Positions 7,491 to 16,682 of a stretch of DNA of 46,430 bases are shown here, piece by piece; positions within the stretch are counted from its first letter, which is position 1, and each line of letters opens with the position of its first letter. The stretch is from the NCBI GenBank assembly GCA_001769975.1, contig MEPW01000015.1:1-46430 (forward strand), read 5' to 3'. The notes below the pieces were generated by a model that was given only the letters and a program-made list of their open reading frames with translations, had not been told where the DNA came from and did no database searches. Origin of the DNA: Bdellovibrionales bacterium RIFOXYA1_FULL_36_14. Lineage in GTDB: Bacteria > Bdellovibrionota > Bacteriovoracia > Bacteriovoracales > Bacteriovoracaceae. The translations under genes and the position numbers were made by a program.

Positions 7491-10057
7491 TTATTTATCC
7501 CTATTGGAAGTGAATACCTTCTTTTTTTATCGTAAGTATAAAGTGCATTCGCTACCGCGGCGGCAGTGGGGACTAACCCGATTTCACCGACACCCTTGGC
7601 CCCGTAAGGACCATGTCGATCTGGAGCCTCAACTCCGATCACTTCCACTTCTGGCATTTCCTTGGCCCGTAATATTCCCAGCTTTCCTAAATTAGTATGC
7701 ACCGGATACCCGTCTTTCATCGCAAAATTTTCACTAAGTGCATACCCGAGCCCCATATGCAAAGCACCCTCTATTTGACCTTCAAACAAGGTTGGATTCA
7801 TGATTTTTCCAGCATCATGAGCCGCATAGATTTTATTTATTTTACCCGTATCATCAAGAATTACCACTTGAGTAGCATAGCCATATGAATAGTGAGTAAG
7901 ATGCCCGACACCAACTTTTTCTTTTCCTATTTCACTAGTCCAATCACAAATCCACTGTCCCAAGTACTCATTACCAATCACATGCTCCAAATCTGATCTT
8001 TCTAAATCAACTTTAATTTTTTTACAAGCATCTATAATAGCTAAACCCACCAACGAAGTTCCTCTAGAAGAAGTAGTCATACCACATACAGTTTCACTTT
8101 TAGTATCAACGATCACTTCTACCCATTTGGGATCAATCCCCAGTTCTTGACAAATAGTTTGCACGGCCATGGTATGCACTCCTTGTCCCATTTCCGACCA
8201 ACCATGATAGATTTGAAACCAATCCTTCTGCTTAATAACAATTTTACATTGGGTAGAATCTGGCATCCCATTTCCAATTCCCGTATTTTTAATTCCACAA
8301 GCTATACCTGCATACTTGGCTTTACAAAAAACGTCTTTAACTGCTAGCAAGGTTTGTCGTAACCCAACCCCATCACCTTCTCTCATCAATTGTCCAGTGA
8401 CCAGACTTTCTCCCTCTCTAATTGCATTATCATATCTGATTTGCCAACGATCAAATCCGCCTTGTACACAAATATCATCAATAAGTCCTTCTACTGCAAA
8501 CGCTGCTTGATTAACTCCGAATCCTCTCATGGCCCCACAAGGAACATTATTAGTGTAGATGCTTCTGGCTATCACATAAACATTGGGAACAATATAGGCT
8601 CCCGCACTGTGGCCAGCTGCTCTTTCCAACACTTTCATACCAACCGATGCATAGGCTCCCGTATCACCATCAATTTTGGCCATCAAAGATGTGAACTGCC
8701 CGTTCTCATTCGCGGAAAGCCAATACTTGAGCCTCATAGGATGACGCTTAGGATGCATCTGCATAGATTCGTCACGGGTTAACTCAACTTTAACTGGAAC
8801 TTTAGAAAGATAAGCACATAATGCCGCATGCCCTTGCACTGACAAATCTTCCTTTCCCCCAAACCCTCCACCATTTTGCACTTGGATAACTTGCACCAAA
8901 TTTTCATTAATACCAAGTATCTTCGCAATTCCTATCCTATCCTCGTAAGCGCCCTGACCTTGAGAATATACTGTCAAACTGGAAGTTTCGAGATTTGGTA
9001 TAGCCAAACAACATTCTGTTTCTAAAAAAGCATGCTCAATTCGCTGAGTATAAAATGTTCCATGGGCCTTATATTTGGAATTATTATAGGCATTTTGAGC
9101 ATCCCCAATTACTAATTTGGTTTTTGATAAAATATTACCTTGAGGATGAATTTTATAGGCATTTTTTTTTAAAGCTGCATCAACGGTGGTCAAAGGAACT
9201 TTAACCTCATAATCAACTTTTATTTTCTGGACCGCTTTTCTAGCAGTCTTTTCATTGATCGCAACGACACTCGCAAGGACATCTCCGATATATCTGGTTT
9301 CCTCACCCTCCATAATCATAACCGGCCAATCTTTGCGAATTAAACCCGTAAACCGCTCTCCTTGAATATCCTTTGCTGTATAAATTGCTTTTACACCTTT
9401 AACATTCAAGGCTTCGCTAATATCAATATGTAAAATCTTGGCACGTGGATAGTCTGAAAATTTAAGCACACCAAAATGCATTCCCACCCTATCCATATCA
9501 CAAACAAAGTCTCTTTGCCCAAGTACGACGCGAGAGGAATCATATTTGGGTACTCGTTGCCCCACCTTGCCGTTGGAATCGCATACGTCTGTATTTTCTT
9601 TATCTCTAATAATTTGAGCGGCATATTGAATAGATTCAATAATTTTTTTATATCCAGTGCAGCGGCAAATATTTTTATGTATGGCCTTTTTAATATCATC
9701 AACTGTAGGATTTAAATTTTCCATAAGCAGTTGGCTGGCACTCATAACTATACCAGGCGTACAAAAACCACATTGGACTCCACCTTTTTCAACAAACGCT
9801 TTGACGAAGACTTCTCTTATTTCCTCACTTAACCCTTCCAACGTTACCACTACTTTACCCGCCAAGGATTTCATTTTGGTTTTACAACTTAAAACCACTT
9901 TTCCATTAACATGAACGCTACATGCCCCACATACTCCTTGTCCTGAACATCCATTTTTGTGGGACTTTATTCCCTCAATATTGCGAAGATATTCAAGCAA
10001 ATTTATTTCTGGATTATCCTTATAGATTTTCTTTGCACCATTTAAAATAAAATCCAT
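7487..10057 (-). CDS. Molybdenum hydroxylase, xanthine dehydrogenase family (2Fe-2S plus Mo domains fused)
   Basis: The protein has 856 residues from the ATG at 10057 (GGAG 5 bases upstream); an in-frame GTG two codons earlier is less likely. An N-terminal plant-type 2Fe-2S domain has C37, C43, C46 and C58; the helical 2Fe-2S domain has C96, C99, C131 and C133. From about residue 165 the Mo-binding domain shows GQGAYEDR, GGGFGGKED, GAMRGFG and GVGEIGL with the expected catalytic glutamate. No FAD domain is present, and no separate FAD subunit is seen in the window. This layout matches the putative selenium-dependent xanthine dehydrogenase (XdhD type) of purine degradation loci. It should hydroxylate a purine such as hypoxanthine or xanthine; selenium dependence is inferred from context. 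Confidence 0.85.
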   Translation of the reverse strand: MDFILNGAKKIYKDNPEINLLEYLRNIEGIKSHKNGCSGQGVCGACSVHVNGKVVLSCKTKMKSLAGKVVVTLEGLSEEIREVFVKAFVEKGGVQCGFCTPGIVMSASQLLMENLNPTVDDIKKAIHKNICRCTGYKKIIESIQYAAQIIRDKENTDVCDSNGKVGQRVPKYDSSRVVLGQRDFVCDMDRVGMHFGVLKFSDYPRAKILHIDISEALNVKGVKAIYTAKDIQGERFTGLIRKDWPVMIMEGEETRYIGDVLASVVAINEKTARKAVQKIKVDYEVKVPLTTVDAALKKNAYKIHPQGNILSKTKLVIGDAQNAYNNSKYKAHGTFYTQRIEHAFLETECCLAIPNLETSSLTVYSQGQGAYEDRIGIAKILGINENLVQVIQVQNGGGFGGKEDLSVQGHAALCAYLSKVPVKVELTRDESMQMHPKRHPMRLKYWLSANENGQFTSLMAKIDGDTGAYASVGMKVLERAAGHSAGAYIVPNVYVIARSIYTNNVPCGAMRGFGVNQAAFAVEGLIDDICVQGGFDRWQIRYDNAIREGESLVTGQLMREGDGVGLRQTLLAVKDVFCKAKYAGIACGIKNTGIGNGMPDSTQCKIVIKQKDWFQIYHGWSEMGQGVHTMAVQTICQELGIDPKWVEVIVDTKSETVCGMTTSSRGTSLVGLAIIDACKKIKVDLERSDLEHVIGNEYLGQWICDWTSEIGKEKVGVGHLTHYSYGYATQVVILDDTGKINKIYAAHDAGKIMNPTLFEGQIEGALHMGLGYALSENFAMKDGYPVHTNLGKLGILRAKEMPEVEVIGVEAPDRHGPYGAKGVGEIGLVPTAAAVANALYTYDKKRRYSLPIGINK

Positions 10058-10072
10058 GCCCACTCCAAATTA

Positions 10073-11275
10073 TTACATATTAACATACACACTGGGGAAG
10101 GTTGCATACCAAGCACATGCTTTTACTAAGTGTTCAACCGGAACCTGATCGGATATGGCATGAGCATGAATCTCATGAGCTGGGCCAAAACCTATTGTTG
10201 GAACACCCATGGTACCCATAGTGGCTACGCCGTTGGTTGAAAAAGTCCATTTATCAACTTTGGGGGTAATCCCAAGCACGTCCTTATAATTTTTTACTGC
10301 AGCTTTGCAAACCACATGATTTTCAGGTAACACCCAAGTAGGATAATATTTATCAATTTCATACACCAAACCAGTATAACTTGGCGTACTGTATTTTAAA
10401 ACTTCAACACTTGCCTCTATCTGAGCTCTTTGAATTGCATCTTTTACTTCTGCGACTGCACTCTCTCTGGTTTCACCTTGGGTAAGTCTTCTATCCAAAT
10501 GAATATAAGCCCGATCAGGTACTGCACAAAGCGATGGAGTGTTACATTCAATATAACTTACCGTAACTGATCCTTTACCCAAAAACTCATCATGCTTGAT
10601 GCGCTCATTCAACTTCTCAATTTCATTCACAACCTTGGCCATCATATAAACTGCATTTTTGCCGCGTTCAGGAGCGGAACCATGACAAGAAACTCCGTTA
10701 GTGGTAACGCCAATTTCCATTCTGCCTCGATGTCCCCTATAAATATTAAGATTGGTGGGTTCAGTGATCACGACCACTTCAGGTTTATCAATGATTTTTT
10801 CCTTTAAAATATACTGCCAGCAAAGTCCGTCACAATCTTCTTCTTGAACCGTTCCCGTAATCCATAAGGTGTAATCATCCTCCAGTTTTAATTCTTTAAT
10901 TATTTTAGCGCCATATACCATTGAAGCCATCCCAGCTTCTTGATCGCTGGCCCCTCGCCCATAGATAATACCATTTTCTAATTTTCCTTCGTAAGGGTCC
11001 CATTGCCAGGAGTTTTTATCACCCACTCCAACTGTATCAATATGGGCGTCCATAGCAATGATTTTTTTTCCTTTACCAACTCGTCCTAAGATATTTCCCA
11101 TGGGATCGATTCGGATTTCATCGAAACCCACTTTTTCCATTTCTTTTTTTATTCGCTGAATGACTTCCCTCTCCTTAGCACTTTCAGAGGGAATTCTAAT
11201 CATATCGCGAAGAAATTTGACCATATCTGGTTCATATTTTTTTGAAAGTTCCATTACTTTTTTATAATCAATCAT
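10073..11275 (-). CDS. ygeY: YgeY-type M20 metallohydrolase
   Basis: The 400-residue M20/ArgE/DapE-family enzyme has the metal ligand motifs AMDAHIDTVG, GRGASDQEAGMA, the QEEDCDG acidic pair, a T-E-P-T-N strand and the final GPAHEIHAH histidine. The dimerisation lid domain lies at about 180-300. It matches the 'YgeY family selenium metabolism-linked hydrolase' in sequence and context. In purine-degrading bacteria it is thought to hydrolyse an amide or ureido intermediate on the way to 2,3-diaminopropionate-like compounds; this is family knowledge, not proven here. It sits 8 bases after ygeW and 15 before the molybdenum hydroxylase gene, all in one leftward operon. Confidence 0.87.
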   Translation of the reverse strand: MIDYKKVMELSKKYEPDMVKFLRDMIRIPSESAKEREVIQRIKKEMEKVGFDEIRIDPMGNILGRVGKGKKIIAMDAHIDTVGVGDKNSWQWDPYEGKLENGIIYGRGASDQEAGMASMVYGAKIIKELKLEDDYTLWITGTVQEEDCDGLCWQYILKEKIIDKPEVVVITEPTNLNIYRGHRGRMEIGVTTNGVSCHGSAPERGKNAVYMMAKVVNEIEKLNERIKHDEFLGKGSVTVSYIECNTPSLCAVPDRAYIHLDRRLTQGETRESAVAEVKDAIQRAQIEASVEVLKYSTPSYTGLVYEIDKYYPTWVLPENHVVCKAAVKNYKDVLGITPKVDKWTFSTNGVATMGTMGVPTIGFGPAHEIHAHAISDQVPVEHLVKACAWYATFPSVYVNM

Positions 11276-11283
11276 AAATCACC

Positions 11284-12474
11284 TTATCCTAAAATTCTTT
11301 TTATGTTGCGCTCTTTTAACATGGTCAAAACTTTAACCGGGTCTTTGATTCTGGAAGTTAAAATCATCGCTGCAATAATATAGGGTTTAAATCCAGCTTC
11401 TTTATAGGTCTCCACTCGGTATTTTTCAAAAACAGATTTACTGACTTCACCAGCTTTGCAAGATACGTCGGTAATATCTGCGGGGAGACAGTGCATGTAG
11501 AGAGCTTTACCATTTTTAGAAAGTTTCATCTTCGCTTCATCACATTCCCAGTTTTTATAAGTGGCATTTTGGGCCAAACACTCTTTTTCCAATTTCTTTA
11601 AACCCTCATTATCATTTTTCTTAAGCAGGTCAGTTCTTTTCTCCATCACTTCAAAGGATGCCCAGCTTTTTGGATAAACAATGTCAGCGTTCTTAAAGGC
11701 ATCTTCCATAGACTCAGTATAGGTAAATTTTCCACCACTTAATCCAGCATTTTTTTTCGCAACCTCCATACATTCAGGTAAAAGTTTATATTCTTTAGGA
11801 TGTGCGAGTGTTACATCCATGCCAAATCTAGTCATGAGTCCAATAATGCCCTGAGGAACTGATAGTGGTTTTCCGTAGCTTGGAGAATAGGCCCAAGTCA
11901 TGGCAATTTTTTTTCCTTTTAAGTTTTCCAAACTACCAAAATAATTTTTCAGATGTAAAAGATCACTCATAGATTGAGTTGGATGATCGATATCACACTG
12001 CAAATTTACGACGGTTGTTCTCTCTGGTAAAACCCCTTCTTGGTGCCCTTCATGCAAACTCTTGGCAACCTCTCTCATGTAAGTATTTCCGGCCCCAATA
12101 TACATATCATCTCGGATACCAATCACTTCTGCTAAAAATGAAATCATATTAGAAGTTTCTCTAACGGTTTCACCGTGAGCTACCTGCGATTTACCTTCAT
12201 CTAGATCTTGGACATATAGTCCAAGCAAATCACAAGCCTTAGAAAAAGAAAAACGCGTGCGGGTTGAATTATCTCTAAATTGACTAACGCCAATACCTGA
12301 CTCAAAAATTCTGGTTGAAATATTATTATCTCTTAAACATTTTAAGGTTTCAGCAACACCTAAAACTATTTTTAAATCATCTAAAGATTTTTCCCAAGTT
12401 AGTAAAAAATCCTTTTCATATAATTCATTTTTTAAATTTTTGAGTCCGTCGATCAAACTGTTTAAATTACTCAT
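11284..12474 (-). CDS. ygeW: Knotted carbamoyltransferase YgeW
   Basis: The 396-residue protein belongs to the aspartate/ornithine carbamoyltransferase superfamily. It has the carbamoyl-phosphate loop STRTRFSF and the HCLPAD motif near the C-terminus; the length and the D-I-D-H-P-T-Q-S segment fit YgeW rather than ArgF or PyrB. The family has a knotted C-terminal domain and an unidentified second substrate. In purine degradation it may release carbamoyl phosphate from a ureido intermediate, allowing ATP formation by carbamate kinase; no carbamate kinase gene is in the window. It is the first gene of the leftward operon, with GAGGAG upstream of its ATG and a 166-base divergent promoter region behind it. 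Confidence 0.88.
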   Translation of the reverse strand: MSNLNSLIDGLKNLKNELYEKDFLLTWEKSLDDLKIVLGVAETLKCLRDNNISTRIFESGIGVSQFRDNSTRTRFSFSKACDLLGLYVQDLDEGKSQVAHGETVRETSNMISFLAEVIGIRDDMYIGAGNTYMREVAKSLHEGHQEGVLPERTTVVNLQCDIDHPTQSMSDLLHLKNYFGSLENLKGKKIAMTWAYSPSYGKPLSVPQGIIGLMTRFGMDVTLAHPKEYKLLPECMEVAKKNAGLSGGKFTYTESMEDAFKNADIVYPKSWASFEVMEKRTDLLKKNDNEGLKKLEKECLAQNATYKNWECDEAKMKLSKNGKALYMHCLPADITDVSCKAGEVSKSVFEKYRVETYKEAGFKPYIIAAMILTSRIKDPVKVLTMLKERNIKRILG

Positions 12475-12640
12475 TTAAAGCTCCTCTTTTTTCCAGTAGA
12501 TAATTAGCAAATCTTAAGAAAAAAATTTTCCCACATCTGCTACCACTTCGCAATGAAAGACTCATCCCAATTACATATTGCTTAACCAAAGACTCCTTGA
12601 TAGAGTTTTGTCTATATCTAATTTTATTTGTGAGAAACTC
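12475..12640. promoter_or_regulatory. Divergent intergenic region between ygeW and the PLP enzyme gene
   Basis: These 166 bases separate two outward-facing operons and must hold promoters for both. GAGGAG for ygeW lies at the left edge. A CTTAAG palindrome is at 12513-12518 and CTTAAC at 12581-12586. The same CTTAAC/GTTAAG hexamer occurs three times in the other divergent region of the locus (20925-21165), so it is a candidate operator half-site. No riboswitch-like structure or clear consensus promoter was recognised. Confidence 0.45.
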
Positions 12641-13816
12641 ATGTTTCATTATCGTTGCACAGATTGCAATAAGACCTTTGATATTAAACCCAACGTCATG
12701 CTTTGTGATAGTTGTGGACCTAAAACCAAGAAAAATTCTCCCCTACTGGGTGTTTTGGAAGTTATCAATTCTAACCACCGAAGTTCTCTTGATGATATAT
12801 TTTCTTTTTTACCTCTAGAAAAACAATATTTTCCCACTCTTCCAGTCAGTAACACACCGCTCATAAGACCAGAGCGGCTAATAAATGACTTAAGCTTAAC
12901 TAATCTTTTTATAAAAAATGACAGCAACAATCCTACCGGATCTTTTAAAGATCGCGCTTCTTATCTGGTAAGTGCTTTCGCTAAGTGCAACAGTATTAAT
13001 GAGATCGTACTGGCCTCTACCGGAAATGCAGGTTCATCGATGGCAGGCATTGGTGCTTACGCTAACCAGAAGATTACCATTTTTTTACCCAAGAATGTTC
13101 CTGAAGGAAAACTTGTACAATCACTTCAATATGGGGCAAATGTAATCATGGCCGATGGCAATTACGATTTAGCTTACGACCTCTCTATGGAATACAGCAA
13201 GATATTTGGTGGAATGAACCGGAACACTGCTTATAATCCGATGACTATCGAAGGTAAAAAAACTGTTTCACTAGAACTTGTGCGTGATCTAGGCCAAGAG
13301 CCTGATCATGTTTTTGTGCCAACGGGTGATGGTGTAATCTTGGCCGGAGTCTATAAGGGATTTGCTGATCTACTGAGTCTCGGACTTATCAATAAGATCC
13401 CCACAATCTATGCAGTTCAAGCCCAATTTAGCTGTGCCATTCATCGGGCATTATTAAATAACGGTATTTTTGATTACCAAAATTCAACCACCATCGCTGA
13501 TTCCATCTCAGTAGATGCGCCAAGAAATGGTTTCCTTGCCTATAAATATCTAAAAAAATATAACGGTAAAACAATTATCGTCACTGATGATGAAATTCTA
13601 AATGCCCAAAAAATATTATCCGAAAAAACCGGACTCTTCATTGAACCAGCAGGAGCGGCTAGCTTAGCCGGGTTACTCAAAGTTAAGGACTCTTTTAAAA
13701 AAAATGAAACCATCGTTCTTCTTGCCACAGGCAACGGACTAAAAGATACTCTTTCAGCCACCAAGAAAATTACCAAACCTCAAAAATTAATAAAAAATAT
13801 AGCGGAGTTAAAATGA
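12641..13816 (+). CDS. Threonine synthase-like PLP enzyme with N-terminal zinc ribbon
   Basis: The 391-residue fold-type II PLP enzyme is taken from the ATG at 12641 because the zinc ribbon C6-x2-C9...C22-x2-C25 starts directly after it; a longer frame from 12578 has no support. Lys103 in PTGSFKDRA is the PLP-binding lysine, STGNAGSS is the phosphate/asparagine loop and ATGNGLKD is near the end. It resembles threonine synthase, but its place opposite ygeW/ygeY suggests catabolic elimination of a beta-substituted amino acid such as diaminopropionate or ureidoalanine, in place of YgeX. That function is inference. Its stop overlaps the next start by 4 bases. Confidence 0.75.
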   Translation: MFHYRCTDCNKTFDIKPNVMLCDSCGPKTKKNSPLLGVLEVINSNHRSSLDDIFSFLPLEKQYFPTLPVSNTPLIRPERLINDLSLTNLFIKNDSNNPTGSFKDRASYLVSAFAKCNSINEIVLASTGNAGSSMAGIGAYANQKITIFLPKNVPEGKLVQSLQYGANVIMADGNYDLAYDLSMEYSKIFGGMNRNTAYNPMTIEGKKTVSLELVRDLGQEPDHVFVPTGDGVILAGVYKGFADLLSLGLINKIPTIYAVQAQFSCAIHRALLNNGIFDYQNSTTIADSISVDAPRNGFLAYKYLKKYNGKTIIVTDDEILNAQKILSEKTGLFIEPAGAASLAGLLKVKDSFKKNETIVLLATGNGLKDTLSATKKITKPQKLIKNIAELK

Positions 13817-15273
13817 TTGATCTAACACTTAACAAATTAAAACGTGACCAAAATGCCAAACGATTAAAATCTTTGGGAGTAACCCTTCCCACTTTTAAAG
13901 AAATGAAAAACCCCGAAACTATCGACAAAAAAATTCAAGCCGAATTAAAAAATATCGGTCTTTGGGATATTCACCCGAAAAATTTATACCGCATCACTTG
14001 GAAAAATGAACAAAAAGAAAAAGGCGGCGGATATGGCAAGACTAATTATCTAGTTCTTCCTCCAGAATTAACTGGTGTTAAAGCAAACATCATAGCATTG
14101 GTGGGCAGATGGTTCCCTACCGGAGCACATAAAGTTGGGGCCACTTATGGCTGTTTGGCCCCAAGGCTCGTCACTGGTCAATTTGATCCAGAAAACGAAA
14201 AAGCAGTGTGGCCTTCCACGGGTAATTATTGCAGAGGAGGAGCCTATGTATCCGCCTTACTTGGTTGCCAGTCTATTGCCATCTTACCCCAAGAAATGAG
14301 CAAGGAAAGATTTGAGTGGCTATCCAAAATTGCCGGAGAAGTTATCGCGACTCCTGGCTGCGAAAGTAATGTAAAAGAAATCTTTGATAAATGCTGGGAG
14401 CTTAAAAAAACCAGAAAAAATATTCAAATTTTTAATCAGTTTGAAGAATTTGGTAACCCGCTTTGGCACTATCACGTCACTGGATCAGCCATGGAAGATG
14501 CTCTCAAAGCAGAAATGAAACCAGGGAATACTTTAAGAGGAGCAGTCTCAAGTTCTGGCTCCGCAGGAACTATGGCCTACGGCTATTATTTAAAGACTAA
14601 ATATCCGCAAATGAAGTTGGCGGCTGCTGAAGCCTTACAATGCCCCACCCTTTTGAACAACGGTTTTGGCGGACACCGTATCGAAGGAATTGGAGATAAA
14701 CATATTCCTTGGATTCATGATATGAAAAACACCGACATGGTTATAGCAGTTGACGATGAGGCTACCGTCAGAGCACTTCGACTATTCAATGAAGAAAAAG
14801 GTCGCAAACAATTAATTGAAAATGGCGTTTCTAAAAAGCTGGTTGAGACCTTGAATTCACTGGGCATATCCTCTATTGGAAACTTGTTAGCTACTATCAA
14901 AATGGCAAAATATTACGAAATGAATGAAAACGATTATCTGGTAACAGTGTTTACCGACTCGCTTGATTTATATGGATCAAGATTAAAAGAGTTGACTGAT
15001 GAAAGAGGTGCCTACCAGGAGAAAAATGCTCACATGGATGTAGAGATGATCCGCCAGCAAGGCATTGATAACATGCTTGAGCTTAGCCATTATGATAAAA
15101 AGAGGGTTCATAATTTAAAATACTTTACCTGGATCGAACAACAACAGCGACAGTTAAGTGAACTCAATGATCAATGGTTTGATCATGATAATTACTGGGG
15201 TAGCGTATTTAACAAAGTTGATAAAATTGATGAAATGATTTTAGAATTTAATGAAATTATTAAAAGATCATAA
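13813..15273 (+). CDS. Fold-type II PLP-dependent enzyme (cysteine synthase/tryptophan synthase beta-like)
   Basis: The 486-residue PLP enzyme carries the lysine in PTGAHKVGA (Lys107), the cofactor loop WPSTGNYCRGG and a glycine-rich SSSGSAGTM phosphate-binding loop. It is longer than cysteine synthases (about 310 residues), with extra N- and C-terminal segments, the latter rich in charged residues. Proteins of this type, called only 'pyridoxal-phosphate dependent enzyme', occur beside ygeW and ygeY in other purine loci. The start ATG overlaps the stop of the threonine synthase-like gene (ATGA), so the two PLP enzymes are made together. A lyase step on a purine-derived amino acid is the best guess; no substrate can be named. 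Confidence 0.7.
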   Translation: MIDLTLNKLKRDQNAKRLKSLGVTLPTFKEMKNPETIDKKIQAELKNIGLWDIHPKNLYRITWKNEQKEKGGGYGKTNYLVLPPELTGVKANIIALVGRWFPTGAHKVGATYGCLAPRLVTGQFDPENEKAVWPSTGNYCRGGAYVSALLGCQSIAILPQEMSKERFEWLSKIAGEVIATPGCESNVKEIFDKCWELKKTRKNIQIFNQFEEFGNPLWHYHVTGSAMEDALKAEMKPGNTLRGAVSSSGSAGTMAYGYYLKTKYPQMKLAAAEALQCPTLLNNGFGGHRIEGIGDKHIPWIHDMKNTDMVIAVDDEATVRALRLFNEEKGRKQLIENGVSKKLVETLNSLGISSIGNLLATIKMAKYYEMNENDYLVTVFTDSLDLYGSRLKELTDERGAYQEKNAHMDVEMIRQQGIDNMLELSHYDKKRVHNLKYFTWIEQQQRQLSELNDQWFDHDNYWGSVFNKVDKIDEMILEFNEIIKRS

Positions 15274-15279
15274 AAAAAT

Positions 15280-16260
15280 ATGAAAAAAGTCGCGCTTATC
15301 ATACTGCTTATAATTCCGGCCCTATCGATCGGTATCTTTTGGTATCAAAAAAATAGTCATGCCAATCTTTACGAAATCATCCATCATTGCAAAGAAGCTC
15401 ATATGAGCTGTCTCACCGAAAAAGAAAGTATCATCGAGCCGGCCCAAGAGTTGATCAATGATGATTTGAATGAATATCTCAATTTGAAAACCTTAAAAGA
15501 AAAATACCTTAAAGCTGATGAACTTATGGCCAAGGCTTTTCAAACTTTTTTAATTATTCAAGGGATCAGACTTTCTAATTCACAGCAAGAATGGGCCTAT
15601 AAAAATGATCAACAAAGAACTGAAGAATTAAGCAAGGAGTGGGAAAATCAAGAAGTCTCAAAAGATGCTCCAGGCTCAGTCCCCATAACGGTAGCGGCTT
15701 TAAATTCCCCATCAGTAGAAACAATCCTTCCATCTAGCAATGCTAGCGCAAGCAAAATCACCAATCAGGCGCCCAACTCCCCACTTTCTAAACCCCTTAG
15801 CTCCTTTTGGAACAAGCATTTTAGAATTAATAGCAGTAATTCAACGGTAGTTAATCACCACAAACTGCTTTTACTCAAAGGTGATTTTGTCGGGACTTTT
15901 AAAGACGCCTTCAGTAAGGAAAGCGCTTTTTTCTTCCAACTAAACTTCCCCCAAAAAAGTCGCCAAGATCCAGAAACCCAAGTGGTTATTCATATGGAAG
16001 GCATTGAATCAGCTCCTTCTGCCAATCACCTTTTGTATCTTGAAGAAAATTTTAAAGTATATCAAGTCACCCAAAGCCCAATGAATGATTTTTATGTTTT
16101 AAAAAATCATAGCAAAAATATTGAGGTTCATTTAAATATTATAACAGATAAAAATCAAGCCATCGGAAAAATCTATATCCCTAACCGCACCACCGCTGAA
16201 AGTAGCTCTAGGAATAAAACTAGAAAATTGGGAGATTTTTTTATTCGTTTAAAAAAATAG
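15280..16260 (+). CDS. Unknown membrane-anchored or exported protein
   Basis: I do not recognise this 326-residue protein. It begins with a strong hydrophobic segment (residues 2 to about 22) serving as signal peptide or anchor, followed by a helical charged region (about 28-130) with two cysteines (in H-H-C-K-E and M-S-C), a low-complexity linker rich in Ser, Pro and Asn (about 130-175) and a probable beta-rich domain (about 185-310) with a basic end. It starts only 6 bases after the second PLP gene, so it is the last gene of the rightward operon, and it converges with atpE 6 bases away. An envelope protein co-transcribed with purine catabolic enzymes is unexpected. Confidence 0.6.
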   Translation: MKKVALIILLIIPALSIGIFWYQKNSHANLYEIIHHCKEAHMSCLTEKESIIEPAQELINDDLNEYLNLKTLKEKYLKADELMAKAFQTFLIIQGIRLSNSQQEWAYKNDQQRTEELSKEWENQEVSKDAPGSVPITVAALNSPSVETILPSSNASASKITNQAPNSPLSKPLSSFWNKHFRINSSNSTVVNHHKLLLLKGDFVGTFKDAFSKESAFFFQLNFPQKSRQDPETQVVIHMEGIESAPSANHLLYLEENFKVYQVTQSPMNDFYVLKNHSKNIEVHLNIITDKNQAIGKIYIPNRTTAESSSRNKTRKLGDFFIRLKK

Positions 16261-16266
16261 ACTGTT

Positions 16267-16563
16267 TTATTTCACCATGAATACAGAAACAAAAGTAAAT
16301 ATAACCAGAGACTCAATAAGCGCAAGACCTAAAATCATGGGAGTAAAAAGTTTATCACTAGTACTGGGGTTTCTGGCGATTCCTTCAAGTGTAGTACTTA
16401 TAACTTTAGATTGAGCAAGTGTAGCAACAGCAGCAACCATTCCCATGGCAATAAAGTAAGCTATAAAGTCATCTATCCCTCGACCTTTAGGCACCACTAC
16501 TTCTTCCGCAAAAGCTGAACCACTTACCAAAAAATATACGACACCTAACAATTTCAAATTCAT
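16267..16563 (-). CDS. atpE: ATP synthase F0 subunit c
   Basis: The 98-residue protein has a signal-peptide-like N-terminus (about 1-19), then the two-helix c-subunit hairpin with the polar loop EGIARNP (60-66) and the ion-binding Glu84 in ALIESLVIF. Gln51 lies 33 residues before Glu84, and Ser85 follows it; these match Gln32, Glu65 and Ser66 of Na+-dependent c rings. The usual glycine-rich first helix is replaced by an Ala-rich one. No other ATP synthase gene is within the window; in many bacteria atpE is next to atpB. A TTGACA-17-TACTTT promoter and an AGGTGAGG Shine-Dalgarno lie upstream. It is a monocistronic unit inserted in the purine locus. Confidence 0.88.
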   Translation of the reverse strand: MNLKLLGVVYFLVSGSAFAEEVVVPKGRGIDDFIAYFIAMGMVAAVATLAQSKVISTTLEGIARNPSTSDKLFTPMILGLALIESLVIFTFVSVFMVK

Positions 16564-16602
16564 GTATTTTTCCTCACCTATTTAAAAATTTTAATCTATT
16601 TA

Positions 16603-16631
16603 AAAGTACGACTGTCATACAGCAATGTCAA
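16603..16631 (-). promoter_or_regulatory. Sigma-70-type promoter of atpE
   Basis: On the minus strand TTGACA (16631-16626) and TACTTT (16608-16603) are separated by exactly 17 bases, about 40 bases before the atpE start codon. A GACTGT/ACAGTC inverted repeat (16610-16615 and 16631-16636) brackets the spacer and could be a regulator site; that part is speculative. Confidence 0.6.
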
Positions 16632-16682
16632 CAGTCACCCTCAATACTTTTTTGTAGTTTAATAGCCAGTTAAAATATCCTT

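Noticed and set aside
7462-9914. Several plus-strand open frames opposite the molybdenum hydroxylase gene
   Set aside because: They are antisense shadows of a strongly conserved enzyme with intact cofactor motifs.
7487-10057. In-frame selenocysteine in the molybdenum hydroxylase
   Set aside because: The frame is complete without internal TGA; selenium in this family is a labile cofactor, not selenocysteine.
12578-12640. Longer N-terminus for the threonine synthase-like gene
   Set aside because: The zinc ribbon begins at the ATG at 12641; the extra 21 codons add nothing recognisable and use a poor start in the promoter region.
12475-12640. Purine riboswitch ahead of ygeW
   Set aside because: No three-helix junction with the conserved loop sequences could be found by eye on either strand.
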